Shown here one piece after another: positions 18,743 to 26,373 of a DNA stretch of 38,295 nt. The notes beneath the pieces are model-generated. The model did not search any database. It was not told the origin of the DNA and saw nothing but the letters and a program-made list of their open reading frames with translations. Every line of letters starts with the position of its first letter. Position 1 is the stretch's first letter. The DNA comes from Pseudomonas sp. REP124. Lineage in GTDB: Bacteria; Pseudomonadota; Gammaproteobacteria; Pseudomonadales; Pseudomonadaceae. The stretch is taken from positions 1 through 38,295 of the forward strand of contig NZ_JAIQWX010000053.1 of the NCBI RefSeq assembly GCF_020164475.1, written 5' to 3'. The translations under genes were made by a program, and so were the position numbers.

Positions 18743-18762
18743 CGTTATATCGGGTTATAACG
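18743..18762. promoter_or_regulatory. Second dyad between pyeR and acpH
   Basis: CGTTATA and TATAACG flank a 6-base spacer. CGTTATATCG also occurs at 18663-18672, beside the first inverted repeat. It may be an extra binding site for PyeR or for a regulator of acpH. Confidence 0.45.
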
Positions 18763-18808
18763 ATACACGACTTGTCATAGTGCAAGGCCGCAGTGCTAAG
18801 CTGCGCCC

Positions 18809-19384
18809 ATGAACTATCTCGCACATCTTCACCTCGGAGGCCAGCGCCCCGGTCAATTGCTCGGCAGTCTGTATGGCGATTTCGTCAAAGGGAGGCTGCA
18901 GGGGCAGTTCGAACCGGAGATCGAAACGGCCATCCAGCTGCATCGCAGCATCGACGTGTTCACCGACCGCCATCCGCTGGTGGACGCCTCGCTGTCGCGC
19001 TTTTCCCTGACGCGCCGGCGTTATGCCGGGATCGTCCTCGATGTGTTTTTCGACCATTGCCTGGCCCGGGACTGGAGGCTGTACGCCGACCGGCCACTGG
19101 AGCAATTCACCTCGGACGTGTACCGGGTGCTGTCCAGCCAGCAGCAATTGCCCGAACGCCTGGCGCGGATTGCGCCGCACATGGTGGCCAATGACTGGTT
19201 GGGTTCGTATCAGGAATTCGAGGTGCTGGAACAGGTGCTGCGAGGGATTTCACGCCGCCTGACCAAGCCTGAGGAACTGGCGTTCGCGATGCAGGAATTG
19301 CGCGGGTTGTATGAGCCGTTGAGCGAGGATTTCCGGTTGTTTTATCCGCGGTTGCAGGAGTTTGCCGCAACCCCGCTTAAGTAA
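18809..19384 (+). CDS. acpH: Acyl carrier protein phosphodiesterase
   Basis: AcpH/YajB family (191 aa, near the E. coli length). The enzyme removes the 4'-phosphopantetheine arm from holo-ACP. It begins MNYLAHLHLGG and carries the family's conserved polar residues in GDFVKGRL, LHRSIDVFTDRHP and LDVFFDHCLARDW, a helical HD-like fold with probable metal ligands (Asp24, the HRxID histidine and aspartate, and FFDH). The start has no strong ribosome site. It is divergent from pyeR with 171 bp between them. Function is inferred from E. coli AcpH. Confidence 0.85.
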   Translation: MNYLAHLHLGGQRPGQLLGSLYGDFVKGRLQGQFEPEIETAIQLHRSIDVFTDRHPLVDASLSRFSLTRRRYAGIVLDVFFDHCLARDWRLYADRPLEQFTSDVYRVLSSQQQLPERLARIAPHMVANDWLGSYQEFEVLEQVLRGISRRLTKPEELAFAMQELRGLYEPLSEDFRLFYPRLQEFAATPLK

Positions 19385-19402
19385 TGTGAACACGGAGCCA
19401 AT

Positions 19403-19490
19403 GTGGGAGCGGGCTTGCTCGCGAAGGCGTCGTGTCAGTCGACATCAATGTTGTCTGACATATCGCATTCGCGAGCAAGCCCGCTCCCAC
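19403..19490. repeat. REPIN between acpH and olsA
   Basis: Arms at 19403-19425 and 19468-19490 are exact reverse complements (GTGGGAGCGGGCTTGCTCGC class). The spacer shares CAGTCGACATCAAT with the REPIN at 35576-35663. It lies between convergent gene ends and no other terminator is seen. Confidence 0.9.
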
Positions 19491-19514
19491 AGGGTCCCGA
19501 GTGTATTCAAAAAA

Positions 19515-20306
19515 TCAGGCGGCGATAGCAGGGCGCATCGGCGCTCGTTGGGTTTCCGGGATCGCCCCAAACAACGCTTTCTGCACCGCCTGCTGCGCTT
19601 CGAACGCCAGCGCAGCACGCTCCCGGCCTTCGCAGGCGATCGGCTTGAGCAGATGAATCTCCACCTCACCACGATCATTGGCAAACAGGCGCATCAGGTG
19701 CGACAGCAGGTCGTCGTCGCCAATGAACGGCGCCAGGTTGCAGGGCTCGCCGTTACGCAGATAACGGATCGCCACCGGTTGCAGCTTCACCTGCGAATCG
19801 ATCGCCGCCGAAAGCAGGCGACCGTGGAAGGTACGCAGGGAGCGGCCGTCGGTGGTGGTGCCTTCGGGGAACATCAGCAGGGGATGTTCCTGTTGCAGAT
19901 GGCGGGTCATCTGTTTGCGGATCAACTGGCTGTCGCCCGAACCGCGGCGGATGAACAGGCTACCGGCCTTGGCCGCCAACCAGCCGGCCACCGGCCAGGT
20001 GCGTACTTCGGCTTTGGACAGGAACGACAGCGGTGTGAGCATCCCCAGCAGCGGAATGTCGGTCCATGAAACGTGATTGCTGACCCACAGCATCGGCGTC
20101 TTCGGCAGTTCGCCTTGCACGCGGATGTCGAAGGGCAGGGCATTGCTCAGGCGCGCCATGAAAAACCGCGACCAGCGCTGCCGGCGCACCATCGAATGGG
20201 CCAGGCCCAAGCGTTCGAATACACCGAACACACTGGCCATGCACAGGCCGAGCGTGACCACCAGCAATACCCGGGCGATTCGCGCGTACACGCGCAGCCG
20301 ACGCAT
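19515..20306 (-). CDS. olsA: Lyso-ornithine lipid O-acyltransferase OlsA-like
   Basis: Membrane-associated PlsC-family acyltransferase (263 aa) that adds the second acyl chain to lyso-ornithine lipid. Motif I is SNHVSWTD with His78 and Asp83; motif III is FPEGTTTDG (146-154). A hydrophobic N-terminal segment spans about residues 10-27. The ATG at 20306 shares a base with the olsB stop (TGATG). The frame stays open far upstream inside olsB, but that part is out of frame with olsB and has no homology. A general 1-acyl-glycerol-3-phosphate acyltransferase role is the alternative; the olsB partner favours ornithine lipid synthesis. Confidence 0.86.
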   Translation of the reverse strand: MRRLRVYARIARVLLVVTLGLCMASVFGVFERLGLAHSMVRRQRWSRFFMARLSNALPFDIRVQGELPKTPMLWVSNHVSWTDIPLLGMLTPLSFLSKAEVRTWPVAGWLAAKAGSLFIRRGSGDSQLIRKQMTRHLQQEHPLLMFPEGTTTDGRSLRTFHGRLLSAAIDSQVKLQPVAIRYLRNGEPCNLAPFIGDDDLLSHLMRLFANDRGEVEIHLLKPIACEGRERAALAFEAQQAVQKALFGAIPETQRAPMRPAIAA

Positions 20307-21061
20307 CACACGGCCGCCTTGAAGTGCTTGGCGTAACGCGGGCAAAGCTCGTCGCGCTTGAGCAGGATGAACACGTCGGCCACCTGGAAATCTTCGTCCC
20401 AGCACGGCTCGCCGCAGATCTTCGCGCCCAGGCGCATGTAGGCCTTGAGCAGCGGCGGCATTTCGGCGATGACGTTGGAAGGGATGTCCAGCGCGGGCAG
20501 CGGTTTTTTCGGCTCGGCGCGCAGGTGTTCGGTGCACAGGTAGCGTTCGCGCAGGCGCTGCATGATTGCGTGGGCCTGGATGCCGCCGTCGTGCATCGGG
20601 ATGCTCGCGCAACCCATCAGATAACTGTAGCCGCCCTGGTTCAGGACTTCGGCCAGTTCGCCCCAGAGCACGGCGATGGTGCCGCCGTTACGGTAGGCCG
20701 GGTCGACGCAGGTGCGACCGATTTCCAGGATCGGGCCTTGCAGATGGACCAGGCCATGCAGGCTGAATTCTTCTTCGCTGTAGAACTTGCCCAAGGTGGT
20801 GGCTGCGGTGTGATCGAGCAGGCGGGTGGTCGCCACCAGGCGGCCGGTGTTCAGGTCGCGCACACCGATGTGGAAGCAGTGAACGTCGTAATCATCCATG
20901 TCCAGACCCAGTTCGGCGCCCTTGAGTTTGGCGTTGAATTCGCCACTGAACACGTTGAAGCGCAGAGCCTGGGCTTCCTGCAGCGCCTGCGGTCCCACCA
21001 GGCGTTCGGCTTGCAGGCGGCGTTCGTTGCCGGTGTCGCTGATGCGGGCGATCTGAGTCAT
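20306..21061 (-). CDS. olsB: L-ornithine N(alpha)-acyltransferase OlsB-like
   Basis: GNAT-fold enzyme (251 aa) of the OlsB/hemolysin-like group that transfers a 3-hydroxyacyl chain from ACP to ornithine. Landmarks: [16 protein letters not shown] near residue 30, the [10 protein letters not shown] strand, [17 protein letters not shown] in the acyl-CoA/ACP-binding core, and [14 protein letters not shown] lies seven bases before the ATG. It is the first gene of olsB-olsA, as in P. aeruginosa PA4350-PA4351. Ornithine lipids replace phospholipids under phosphate limitation; no clear Pho box was found upstream by eye. Confidence 0.87.
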   Translation of the reverse strand: MTQIARISDTGNERRLQAERLVGPQALQEAQALRFNVFSGEFNAKLKGAELGLDMDDYDVHCFHIGVRDLNTGRLVATTRLLDHTAATTLGKFYSEEEFSLHGLVHLQGPILEIGRTCVDPAYRNGGTIAVLWGELAEVLNQGGYSYLMGCASIPMHDGGIQAHAIMQRLRERYLCTEHLRAEPKKPLPALDIPSNVIAEMPPLLKAYMRLGAKICGEPCWDEDFQVADVFILLKRDELCPRYAKHFKAAV

Positions 21062-21216
21062 GGCGATTCTCCGTGCGGGCTGCTTACCCGTCTGTGGGTT
21101 ACAGCGGATCGACTTTCTTTATCCAGCCGTGTTGTGCAAAGTCAGGCTATGTAGCCCCGGTGTCATCGCCATTAAGCTTTGGTGATGCTTATATGACAGC
21201 CCTCGAGGAGCCTCTT

Positions 21217-22095
21217 ATGCCCTGGCAAACACTGTTGAATCGCCGCGATCGCCTGCCTGCCGACCCCGACCTGGGCGAAGGCTTCGCGGCGTTGTTGCAG
21301 CAGTTGGGCAACGTCACGCCTTTCGAGTTGGCGGTGGCTGGCGGGCGCCTGATGGCCACCCCGGGGCTGGCGTTTCTGGTGGGCTATCAGGCGGCACTGC
21401 GGATGCTCTGGCCGAGCGCGCCAGCCAGCCTCGGCGCCTTGTGCGCGACCGAGCAACGCAGCCTGCGACCGGCCGACATGCAGACCCGCCTCAACGGTTT
21501 GCGTCTAAGTGGACGCAAGGATTTCGTCACCGCAGGCGATGCCGCCGACTGGCTGCTGGTGGCCGCTCGTAGCGAGCAAGCGGACGACGATCCACGGCTG
21601 AGTCTTGCGGTGGTCTATCCCGATGAGCCGGGTGTGCGGGTGGAAAAGCTGCCGGCGATTCCGTTGATGCCGGACATCAGCCATGGCCGCCTTTTTCTGG
21701 ATAACGCGCTGTGCGAGTTGCTGGCGGGGGATGGTTGGGATGCCTACGTCAAACCGTTTCGTACCCTGGAAGACATCTATGTGCTCAGTGCGATGACCGC
21801 GTGGCTGTATGGCGTCGGTCAGGAATGCGCCTGGCCGCAGAGCCTGCCGTTGCGTTTGCTCGCGCTGATCGCCGGATGTGCCGAGGTCAGTCGGCAGCCA
21901 CCAGGTAATCCGGCGGGGCATGTGTTGTTGGGGGGATTGTTTGCGCAGTTCGATGCGCTCAAGGCCGAGGTGAATCAGGCGCTGGCCGATGGTCCGCCAG
22001 AATGGGCGGCGATGTGGACGCGCGATCAGGCGGTGATGGATCTGGCGGCGGGGGCGCGGGGCAAGCGGTTGGTCAAGGCGTTGGCGGCGTTTTGA
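21217..22095 (+). CDS. Short acyl-CoA dehydrogenase-like protein
   Basis: Protein of 292 aa. The ATG at 21217 has GAGGAG six bases upstream and is preferred over in-frame starts at 21073 and 21193. It resembles a reduced acyl-CoA dehydrogenase. The segment RLSGRKDFVTAGDAADWLLVAAR (about residues 92-114) matches the middle beta-domain. The C-terminal third is helical but shorter than usual (true enzymes have 380 or more residues), and I cannot see a catalytic-base glutamate. FAD binding is therefore doubtful. It is divergent from olsB across 155 bp. Function is not known. Confidence 0.65.
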   Translation: MPWQTLLNRRDRLPADPDLGEGFAALLQQLGNVTPFELAVAGGRLMATPGLAFLVGYQAALRMLWPSAPASLGALCATEQRSLRPADMQTRLNGLRLSGRKDFVTAGDAADWLLVAARSEQADDDPRLSLAVVYPDEPGVRVEKLPAIPLMPDISHGRLFLDNALCELLAGDGWDAYVKPFRTLEDIYVLSAMTAWLYGVGQECAWPQSLPLRLLALIAGCAEVSRQPPGNPAGHVLLGGLFAQFDALKAEVNQALADGPPEWAAMWTRDQAVMDLAAGARGKRLVKALAAF

Positions 22096-22102
22096 CGGGC
22101 CT

Positions 22103-22179
22103 CTTCGCGGGCAAGCCTCGCTCCTACAGGATTTTGTGAGGCCCACATAATTCTGTAGGAGCGAGGCTTGCCCGCGAAG
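22103..22179. repeat. REPIN after the acyl-CoA-dehydrogenase-like gene
   Basis: 27-bp arms at 22103-22129 and 22153-22179 are exact reverse complements, with core GCGAGGCTTGCCCGCGAAG. The spacer is only 23 bases. This is the same subclass as the half element at 11-37. Confidence 0.9.
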
Positions 22180-22260
22180 GCGTATTCAATGCCAACGCAA
22201 ATCCCGGAACTGTCATCAAACTCGACTAGGCTCACCCGGTTATCACCATGAGCCTCCACC

Positions 22261-23340
22261 ATGTTCAAAGGCTTGTCCCTGTTCCTGCTGCTGTTGCTCA
22301 GCCTCACGACACGCGCTGATGAATGGCCCGTCGCCCCGACCCCCGCCAGCCCGGCGCTCGAAGCGCTTGAGCAATTCGCCTTCCCATCCCGCGATGACAC
22401 CACCCGCAAAGGCATCCGCACCGACGCCTTGCTGGTAATCCGCGACGGCCAGTTGATCTACGAACGCTACGCCGGCGCCACCACCGCCGACACCCCGCAC
22501 CTGACCTGGTCGATCAGCAAAAGCCTGATGGCCACGCTGCTCGGGGTGGCATATGGCGAAGGCCGGTTCAAGCTGCAGGACCCGGTGGTCAAGTATTACC
22601 CGCCGCTGAAAAACCACCCCGATATGACCATGGCCGACCTGCTGCACTGGGCCTCGGGTCTGGACTGGCAGGAAGACTACGAATACGCCCCGTTGAAATC
22701 CTCGGTGGTAGCAATGCTCTACACCCGTGGTCACACGGACATGGCCGCGTTCACCGCCGCTCACGACAGCTACGCCGCACCGGGGAAGTCGTTCCGATAC
22801 TCCAGCGGCGACAGCAATCTTTTATCCGCCGCGCTGAAATCCATCGTCGGCGCGCAGCGTTACGCCGACTATCCATGGACCGCATTGTTCGAGCCGCTGG
22901 GCATTCACAATGCGGTCTGGGAAACCGACGCCACGGGCACTTTCGTCGCCTCGTCCTATGCCTACCTCACCGCTCGCGACTTGGCGCGCATCGGCCTGTT
23001 GATGGCCCGCGACGGTCGTTGGGGCGACCGGCAATTGCTGCCCAAAGACTGGGTCGCGTTCAACCGCGAGCCGTTCGCGCACTACCGGGCACATCAGGAT
23101 GAGGCGGTGCCGGGCGGCCATTGGTGGCTCAATCGCGCAGCGGACGGAGCGACTCAGCCGTGGTCCGATGCGCCTGCCGATACCTTCGCGGCACTCGGTC
23201 ACTGGGGGCAGGCGATGTACGTGATCCCGGGCGAAAACCTGGTGATCGTCCGCTACGCCGACGATCGCGACGGCAGCTATTCGCACAACGAACTGCTCAA
23301 GCTGGCGCGTCAGGCATTCGCCGGGAAGCTGCAACCATGA
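22261..23340 (+). CDS. Periplasmic serine hydrolase, beta-lactamase-like (class C/NylB fold)
   Basis: Hydrolase of 359 aa with an N-terminal signal (MFKGLSLFLLLLLSL...RADE). The SxxK motif is SISK with probable nucleophile Ser84 and Lys87. The tyrosine motif is in FRYSSGDSNLLSAAL. A GHWGQ segment near the C-terminus corresponds to the KTG/HxG strand. This pattern fits the esterase, peptidase or 6-aminohexanoate-dimer hydrolase branch better than a resistance beta-lactamase. The end overlaps the next gene by four bases (ATGA), so the two are coupled. The substrate cannot be told from sequence. Confidence 0.82.
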   Translation: MFKGLSLFLLLLLSLTTRADEWPVAPTPASPALEALEQFAFPSRDDTTRKGIRTDALLVIRDGQLIYERYAGATTADTPHLTWSISKSLMATLLGVAYGEGRFKLQDPVVKYYPPLKNHPDMTMADLLHWASGLDWQEDYEYAPLKSSVVAMLYTRGHTDMAAFTAAHDSYAAPGKSFRYSSGDSNLLSAALKSIVGAQRYADYPWTALFEPLGIHNAVWETDATGTFVASSYAYLTARDLARIGLLMARDGRWGDRQLLPKDWVAFNREPFAHYRAHQDEAVPGGHWWLNRAADGATQPWSDAPADTFAALGHWGQAMYVIPGENLVIVRYADDRDGSYSHNELLKLARQAFAGKLQP

Positions 23341-23657
23341 CCGGCTTCCTGCGTCGTCCGCTTCGTTCGCTGATGCTGATCCTGCTGCTGGTTCTACTCG
23401 GCTGGATCTGGCACGAACGGGTCGCGTTGTGGGCATTTCCCGACATCATCAGCGCCTACACCGCCAAGGAATACTGTTCGTGCCGGTATGTGATGAACAA
23501 CGATGTCGGGTACTGCCATGGCTACGTGAAACAGTGGTTGCCGTTCAGCAGTTTTACCGATGACAGCACGAGCAAGCGCGTGACTGTCAGCGGCCTGGGG
23601 CGCAGCAACAGCGCCGTGTGGATTGGCGAACGCCAGGGTTGCCGCCTGTCTCCATGA
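23337..23657 (+). CDS. Small membrane-anchored cysteine-containing protein, unknown
   Basis: Unrecognised protein of 106 aa. A basic N-terminus (RRPLR) precedes one hydrophobic helix at about residues 11-25, so it is probably an inner-membrane anchor with a periplasmic domain. Four cysteines lie in that domain: 47, 49, 60 and 102, in the segments EYCSCRYVM, GYCHGYV and RQGCRLSP. These could form two disulfides. The ATG overlaps the serine hydrolase stop as ATGA, giving strong evidence of co-translation and perhaps joint action. I do not assign a function. Confidence 0.75.
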   Translation: MTGFLRRPLRSLMLILLLVLLGWIWHERVALWAFPDIISAYTAKEYCSCRYVMNNDVGYCHGYVKQWLPFSSFTDDSTSKRVTVSGLGRSNSAVWIGERQGCRLSP

Positions 23658-23661
23658 TCAC

Positions 23662-23680
23662 GGTTCCACACCGTGGAACC
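23662..23680. promoter_or_regulatory. Perfect palindrome upstream of the amidohydrolase module
   Basis: GGTTCCAC and GTGGAACC flank ACC. It begins 5 bases after the previous stop and ends 123 bases before the M20 gene start. It could be the binding site of the IclR regulator encoded at 27889-28659, since IclR-type sites are often short palindromes of this kind. It could also be a terminator stem, but no U-run follows. A weak -35 (TTGTCC, 23689-23694) lies just downstream. Confidence 0.5.
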
Positions 23681-23803
23681 ACATTCGATTGTCCTCATTC
23701 GCATCTCGCGGTTATCTGGCGGTGAGCGCGACCTGCCTTGATGTGTCGCGAAATCGCCGCGAACAAAAAGAACGGGAATTCACCCGGCCAGAGGACAATC
23801 TTC

Positions 23804-24979
23804 ATGACCCGACATCAGCACATCCTTGTCTGGCTCAACGACGTGGCCAGCGATCTGCACGCCACCCGCCAGGACATCCACGCCCACCCCGAGCTCGGCT
23901 TCGAGGAAAACCGCACCTCGGCGCTGGTCGCCCGGTCGCTTGAAGAGTGGGGCTACGAAGTCCACACCGGCATCGGCAAGACCGGCGTGGTCGGCGTGCT
24001 GCGCAACGGCAGCAGTTCGCGCAAGCTCGGCATCCGCGCCGACATGGATGCGCTGCCGATCATCGAGAACACCGGCGCCTCCTACACCAGCCAGCACAAG
24101 GGCTGCATGCACGCCTGCGGGCATGACGGCCACACCGCCATGCTGCTGGGCGCTGCGCGCTACCTGGCGGCGACCCGTCAGTTCGACGGCACCCTGACCC
24201 TGATTTTCCAGCCCGCCGAAGAAGGCCAGGGCGGCGCCGAAGCGATGCTCGCCGATGGTCTGCTCGAACGTTTCCCCTGTGATGCACTGTTCGGCATGCA
24301 TAACATGCCGGGCCTGCCTGAAGGGCACCTGGGCTTTCGCGCAGGTCCCATGATGGCCTCGCAGGATCTGCTGACTGTCACCATTGAAGGCGTCGGCGGT
24401 CACGGCTCGATGCCGCATCTGGCGGTAGACCCGCTGGTGGCCGCGTCCAGCGTGGTCATGGCCCTGCAAACCGTGGTCGCGCGCAACATCGATGCGCAGC
24501 AGGCTGCGGTGGTCACGGTCGGCGCGCTGCAGGCCGGTGAAGCGGCCAACGTCATTCCTCAGCAAGCCATTTTGCGTCTGAGCCTGCGGGCGCTGACCCC
24601 TGAGGTGCGCGAGCAGACCCTCGAACGCGTGCGCGCCATCATCGAATCCCAGGCCGCCAGCTTCGGCTGCGCCTCTCGCATCGAACACCGCCCGGCCTAC
24701 CCGGTACTGGTCAACCATGCCGCCGAAACCGAGTTCGCCCGTCAGGTCGGCGTCGAACTGGTGGGCGAAGATGCCGTGGACGGCAACACCGCCAAGCTCA
24801 TGGGCAGCGAAGATTTCGCCTGGATGCTGCAACGCTGCCCGGGCGCCTATCTGTTCATCGGCAACGGCGTATCGCGGCCGATGGTGCACAACCCGGCCTA
24901 CGACTTTAACGACGACATCCTCCTGACCGGCGCCGCGTTCTGGGGCGCGCTGACCGAGAGCTGGCTCAAGCCGGCCTGA
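23804..24979 (+). CDS. M20-family amidohydrolase (aminoacylase/hippurate hydrolase-like)
   Basis: Zinc-dependent amidohydrolase of 391 aa, family M20D. AGAGGA before the ATG at 23804 supports this start over one 22 codons upstream. Metal-binding motif HACGHDGH spans residues 103-110 (Cys105, His107), Glu140 is in PAEEGQGG, and His166 is in GMHNMPG. The lid domain holds VGGHGSMPHLAVDP, and the last ligand is in the segment KLMGSEDFAWM. Such enzymes remove the acyl group from N-acyl amino acids or related amides in the cytoplasm. The same operon has a transporter and an amidase, suggesting uptake and stepwise hydrolysis of an amide. The substrate is unknown. Confidence 0.88.
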   Translation: MTRHQHILVWLNDVASDLHATRQDIHAHPELGFEENRTSALVARSLEEWGYEVHTGIGKTGVVGVLRNGSSSRKLGIRADMDALPIIENTGASYTSQHKGCMHACGHDGHTAMLLGAARYLAATRQFDGTLTLIFQPAEEGQGGAEAMLADGLLERFPCDALFGMHNMPGLPEGHLGFRAGPMMASQDLLTVTIEGVGGHGSMPHLAVDPLVAASSVVMALQTVVARNIDAQQAAVVTVGALQAGEAANVIPQQAILRLSLRALTPEVREQTLERVRAIIESQAASFGCASRIEHRPAYPVLVNHAAETEFARQVGVELVGEDAVDGNTAKLMGSEDFAWMLQRCPGAYLFIGNGVSRPMVHNPAYDFNDDILLTGAAFWGALTESWLKPA

Positions 24980-25062
24980 CCCTCCCGCTCTTTCTACTGC
25001 CGCTGGACCGGGCGCGCCATGTCGTGCCCGGCATTACCCAACAGGTTTCTGGAGAGTTCCCC

Positions 25063-26373
25063 ATGCACACTTCGAGCACAGGTGTTTCGCGCACTCGGCA
25101 AGTGGTCGCCGCCGTTATCGGCAACGCGCTGGAATGGTATGACTTCATCGTTTACGGCTTTCTGGCGAGCCTCATCGCTAAGCAGTTTTTCCCGTCCGAC
25201 GACGAATACGCTTCGCTGTTGATGGCGCTCGCGACCTTCGGCGTCGGCTTTTTCATGCGCCCGGTGGGCGGCATCCTGTTGGGCATGTATTCCGATCGCA
25301 AGGGCCGCAAGGCGGCGATGCAGATGATCATCCGCCTGATGACGGTGTCCATCGCGATGATCGCCTTCGCGCCGAACTACGCCGCCATCGGCATGGGCGC
25401 GCCGCTGTTGATCGTGGTCGCGCGGATGCTCCAGGGTTTTGCCACCGGCGGCGAGTACGCCAGCGCCACGGCGTTTCTGGTGGAAAGCGCACCGGCCCAC
25501 CGCAAGGGTTTGTACGGTTCGTGGCAACTGGTGGGGCAGTGTCTGGCGGTGTTTTCCGGGGCCGGGATGGTGGCGTTGTTCACCCATATGCTGTCGCCCG
25601 AGGCACTGGACAGCTGGGGCTGGCGCGTTCCGTTCGTGATCGGCCTGCTGATCGGCCCGGTGGGCCTGTGGATTCGCAAACACATGGAAGAGCCGGAAGA
25701 GTTCCTCGAAGCGCGCAAACAGGCCAAGGGTGATGGCCCCGGTTTGTTGCAAGTTCTTCGCGAGCATCGGCGGGCGATTCTGGTTTCCATGGGGTTGGCC
25801 TGTGGCGCGACTGTGTCGTTCTACGTGGTGCTGGTGAACATGCCGACCTTCGCCCACAAGAACCTCGGCCTGCCGCTGGATCAGGTGCTGCTGGTGCAGA
25901 TGCTGGCGGTGGCGGTGATGACCGTGGTGATTCCTCTGTCCGGCGCGCTATCGGACCGCCTGGGCCGGCGTCCGGTGCTGATGGCCTTCACCCTGGCGTT
26001 TTTCGTGATGGTCTATCCGCTGTTTGTGTGGGTCGCGGCAGCGCCTTCGATTGAACGTCTGCTAGTGATGCAGCTGCTGCTGTGCAGCGCGATCGGCGGC
26101 TTCTTCGGCCCAGCACCGACCGCGCTGGCCGAGCAGTTTCCCGTCGAAGTGCGTTCCACCGGTGTCTCGGTGGCCTACAACGTCGCGGTCATGGTCTTCG
26201 GCGGTTTTGCTCCGCTGATCGTCACCTGGCTGAGCAAGGTCCTGGCGACGCCGGTGGCACCGTCCTTCTATGTTTTGTTCACTTGCCTGCTGACGCTGTT
26301 GGGTACCTACTGCATGCAGGAGACACATCGCGCAAAGAAATCTGTCGCACTTAACCTTGAGGTGAAATCTTGA
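25063..26373 (+). CDS. MFS transporter, metabolite:H+ symporter type
   Basis: 436-aa inner-membrane symporter. The ATG at 25063 follows GGAGAG. The MHS signature GNALEWYDFIVYGF is at the start of helix 1, RPVGGILLGMYSDRKGRK follows, and GGEYASATAFLVESAP lies in helix 4. About 12 hydrophobic segments are present. MHS members carry citrate, ketoglutarate, proline/betaine, shikimate or aromatic acids. It lies 83 bp after the amidohydrolase and overlaps the amidase by four bases (TTGA), so it probably imports the substrate of these enzymes. It is a different protein from the PcaT-like one at 3291-4595. Confidence 0.87.
   Translation: MHTSSTGVSRTRQVVAAVIGNALEWYDFIVYGFLASLIAKQFFPSDDEYASLLMALATFGVGFFMRPVGGILLGMYSDRKGRKAAMQMIIRLMTVSIAMIAFAPNYAAIGMGAPLLIVVARMLQGFATGGEYASATAFLVESAPAHRKGLYGSWQLVGQCLAVFSGAGMVALFTHMLSPEALDSWGWRVPFVIGLLIGPVGLWIRKHMEEPEEFLEARKQAKGDGPGLLQVLREHRRAILVSMGLACGATVSFYVVLVNMPTFAHKNLGLPLDQVLLVQMLAVAVMTVVIPLSGALSDRLGRRPVLMAFTLAFFVMVYPLFVWVAAAPSIERLLVMQLLLCSAIGGFFGPAPTALAEQFPVEVRSTGVSVAYNVAVMVFGGFAPLIVTWLSKVLATPVAPSFYVLFTCLLTLLGTYCMQETHRAKKSVALNLEVKS

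Noticed and set aside
20307..20612. Upstream extension of olsA by 102 codons
   Set aside because: It lies inside olsB in another frame and has a repetitive Arg/Ala composition; the ATG at 20306 overlaps the olsB stop in the usual way.
23121..23336. 72-codon extension of the small cysteine protein
   Set aside because: It overlaps the serine hydrolase in another frame; the ATG at 23337 gives a clean membrane anchor and the ATGA overlap.
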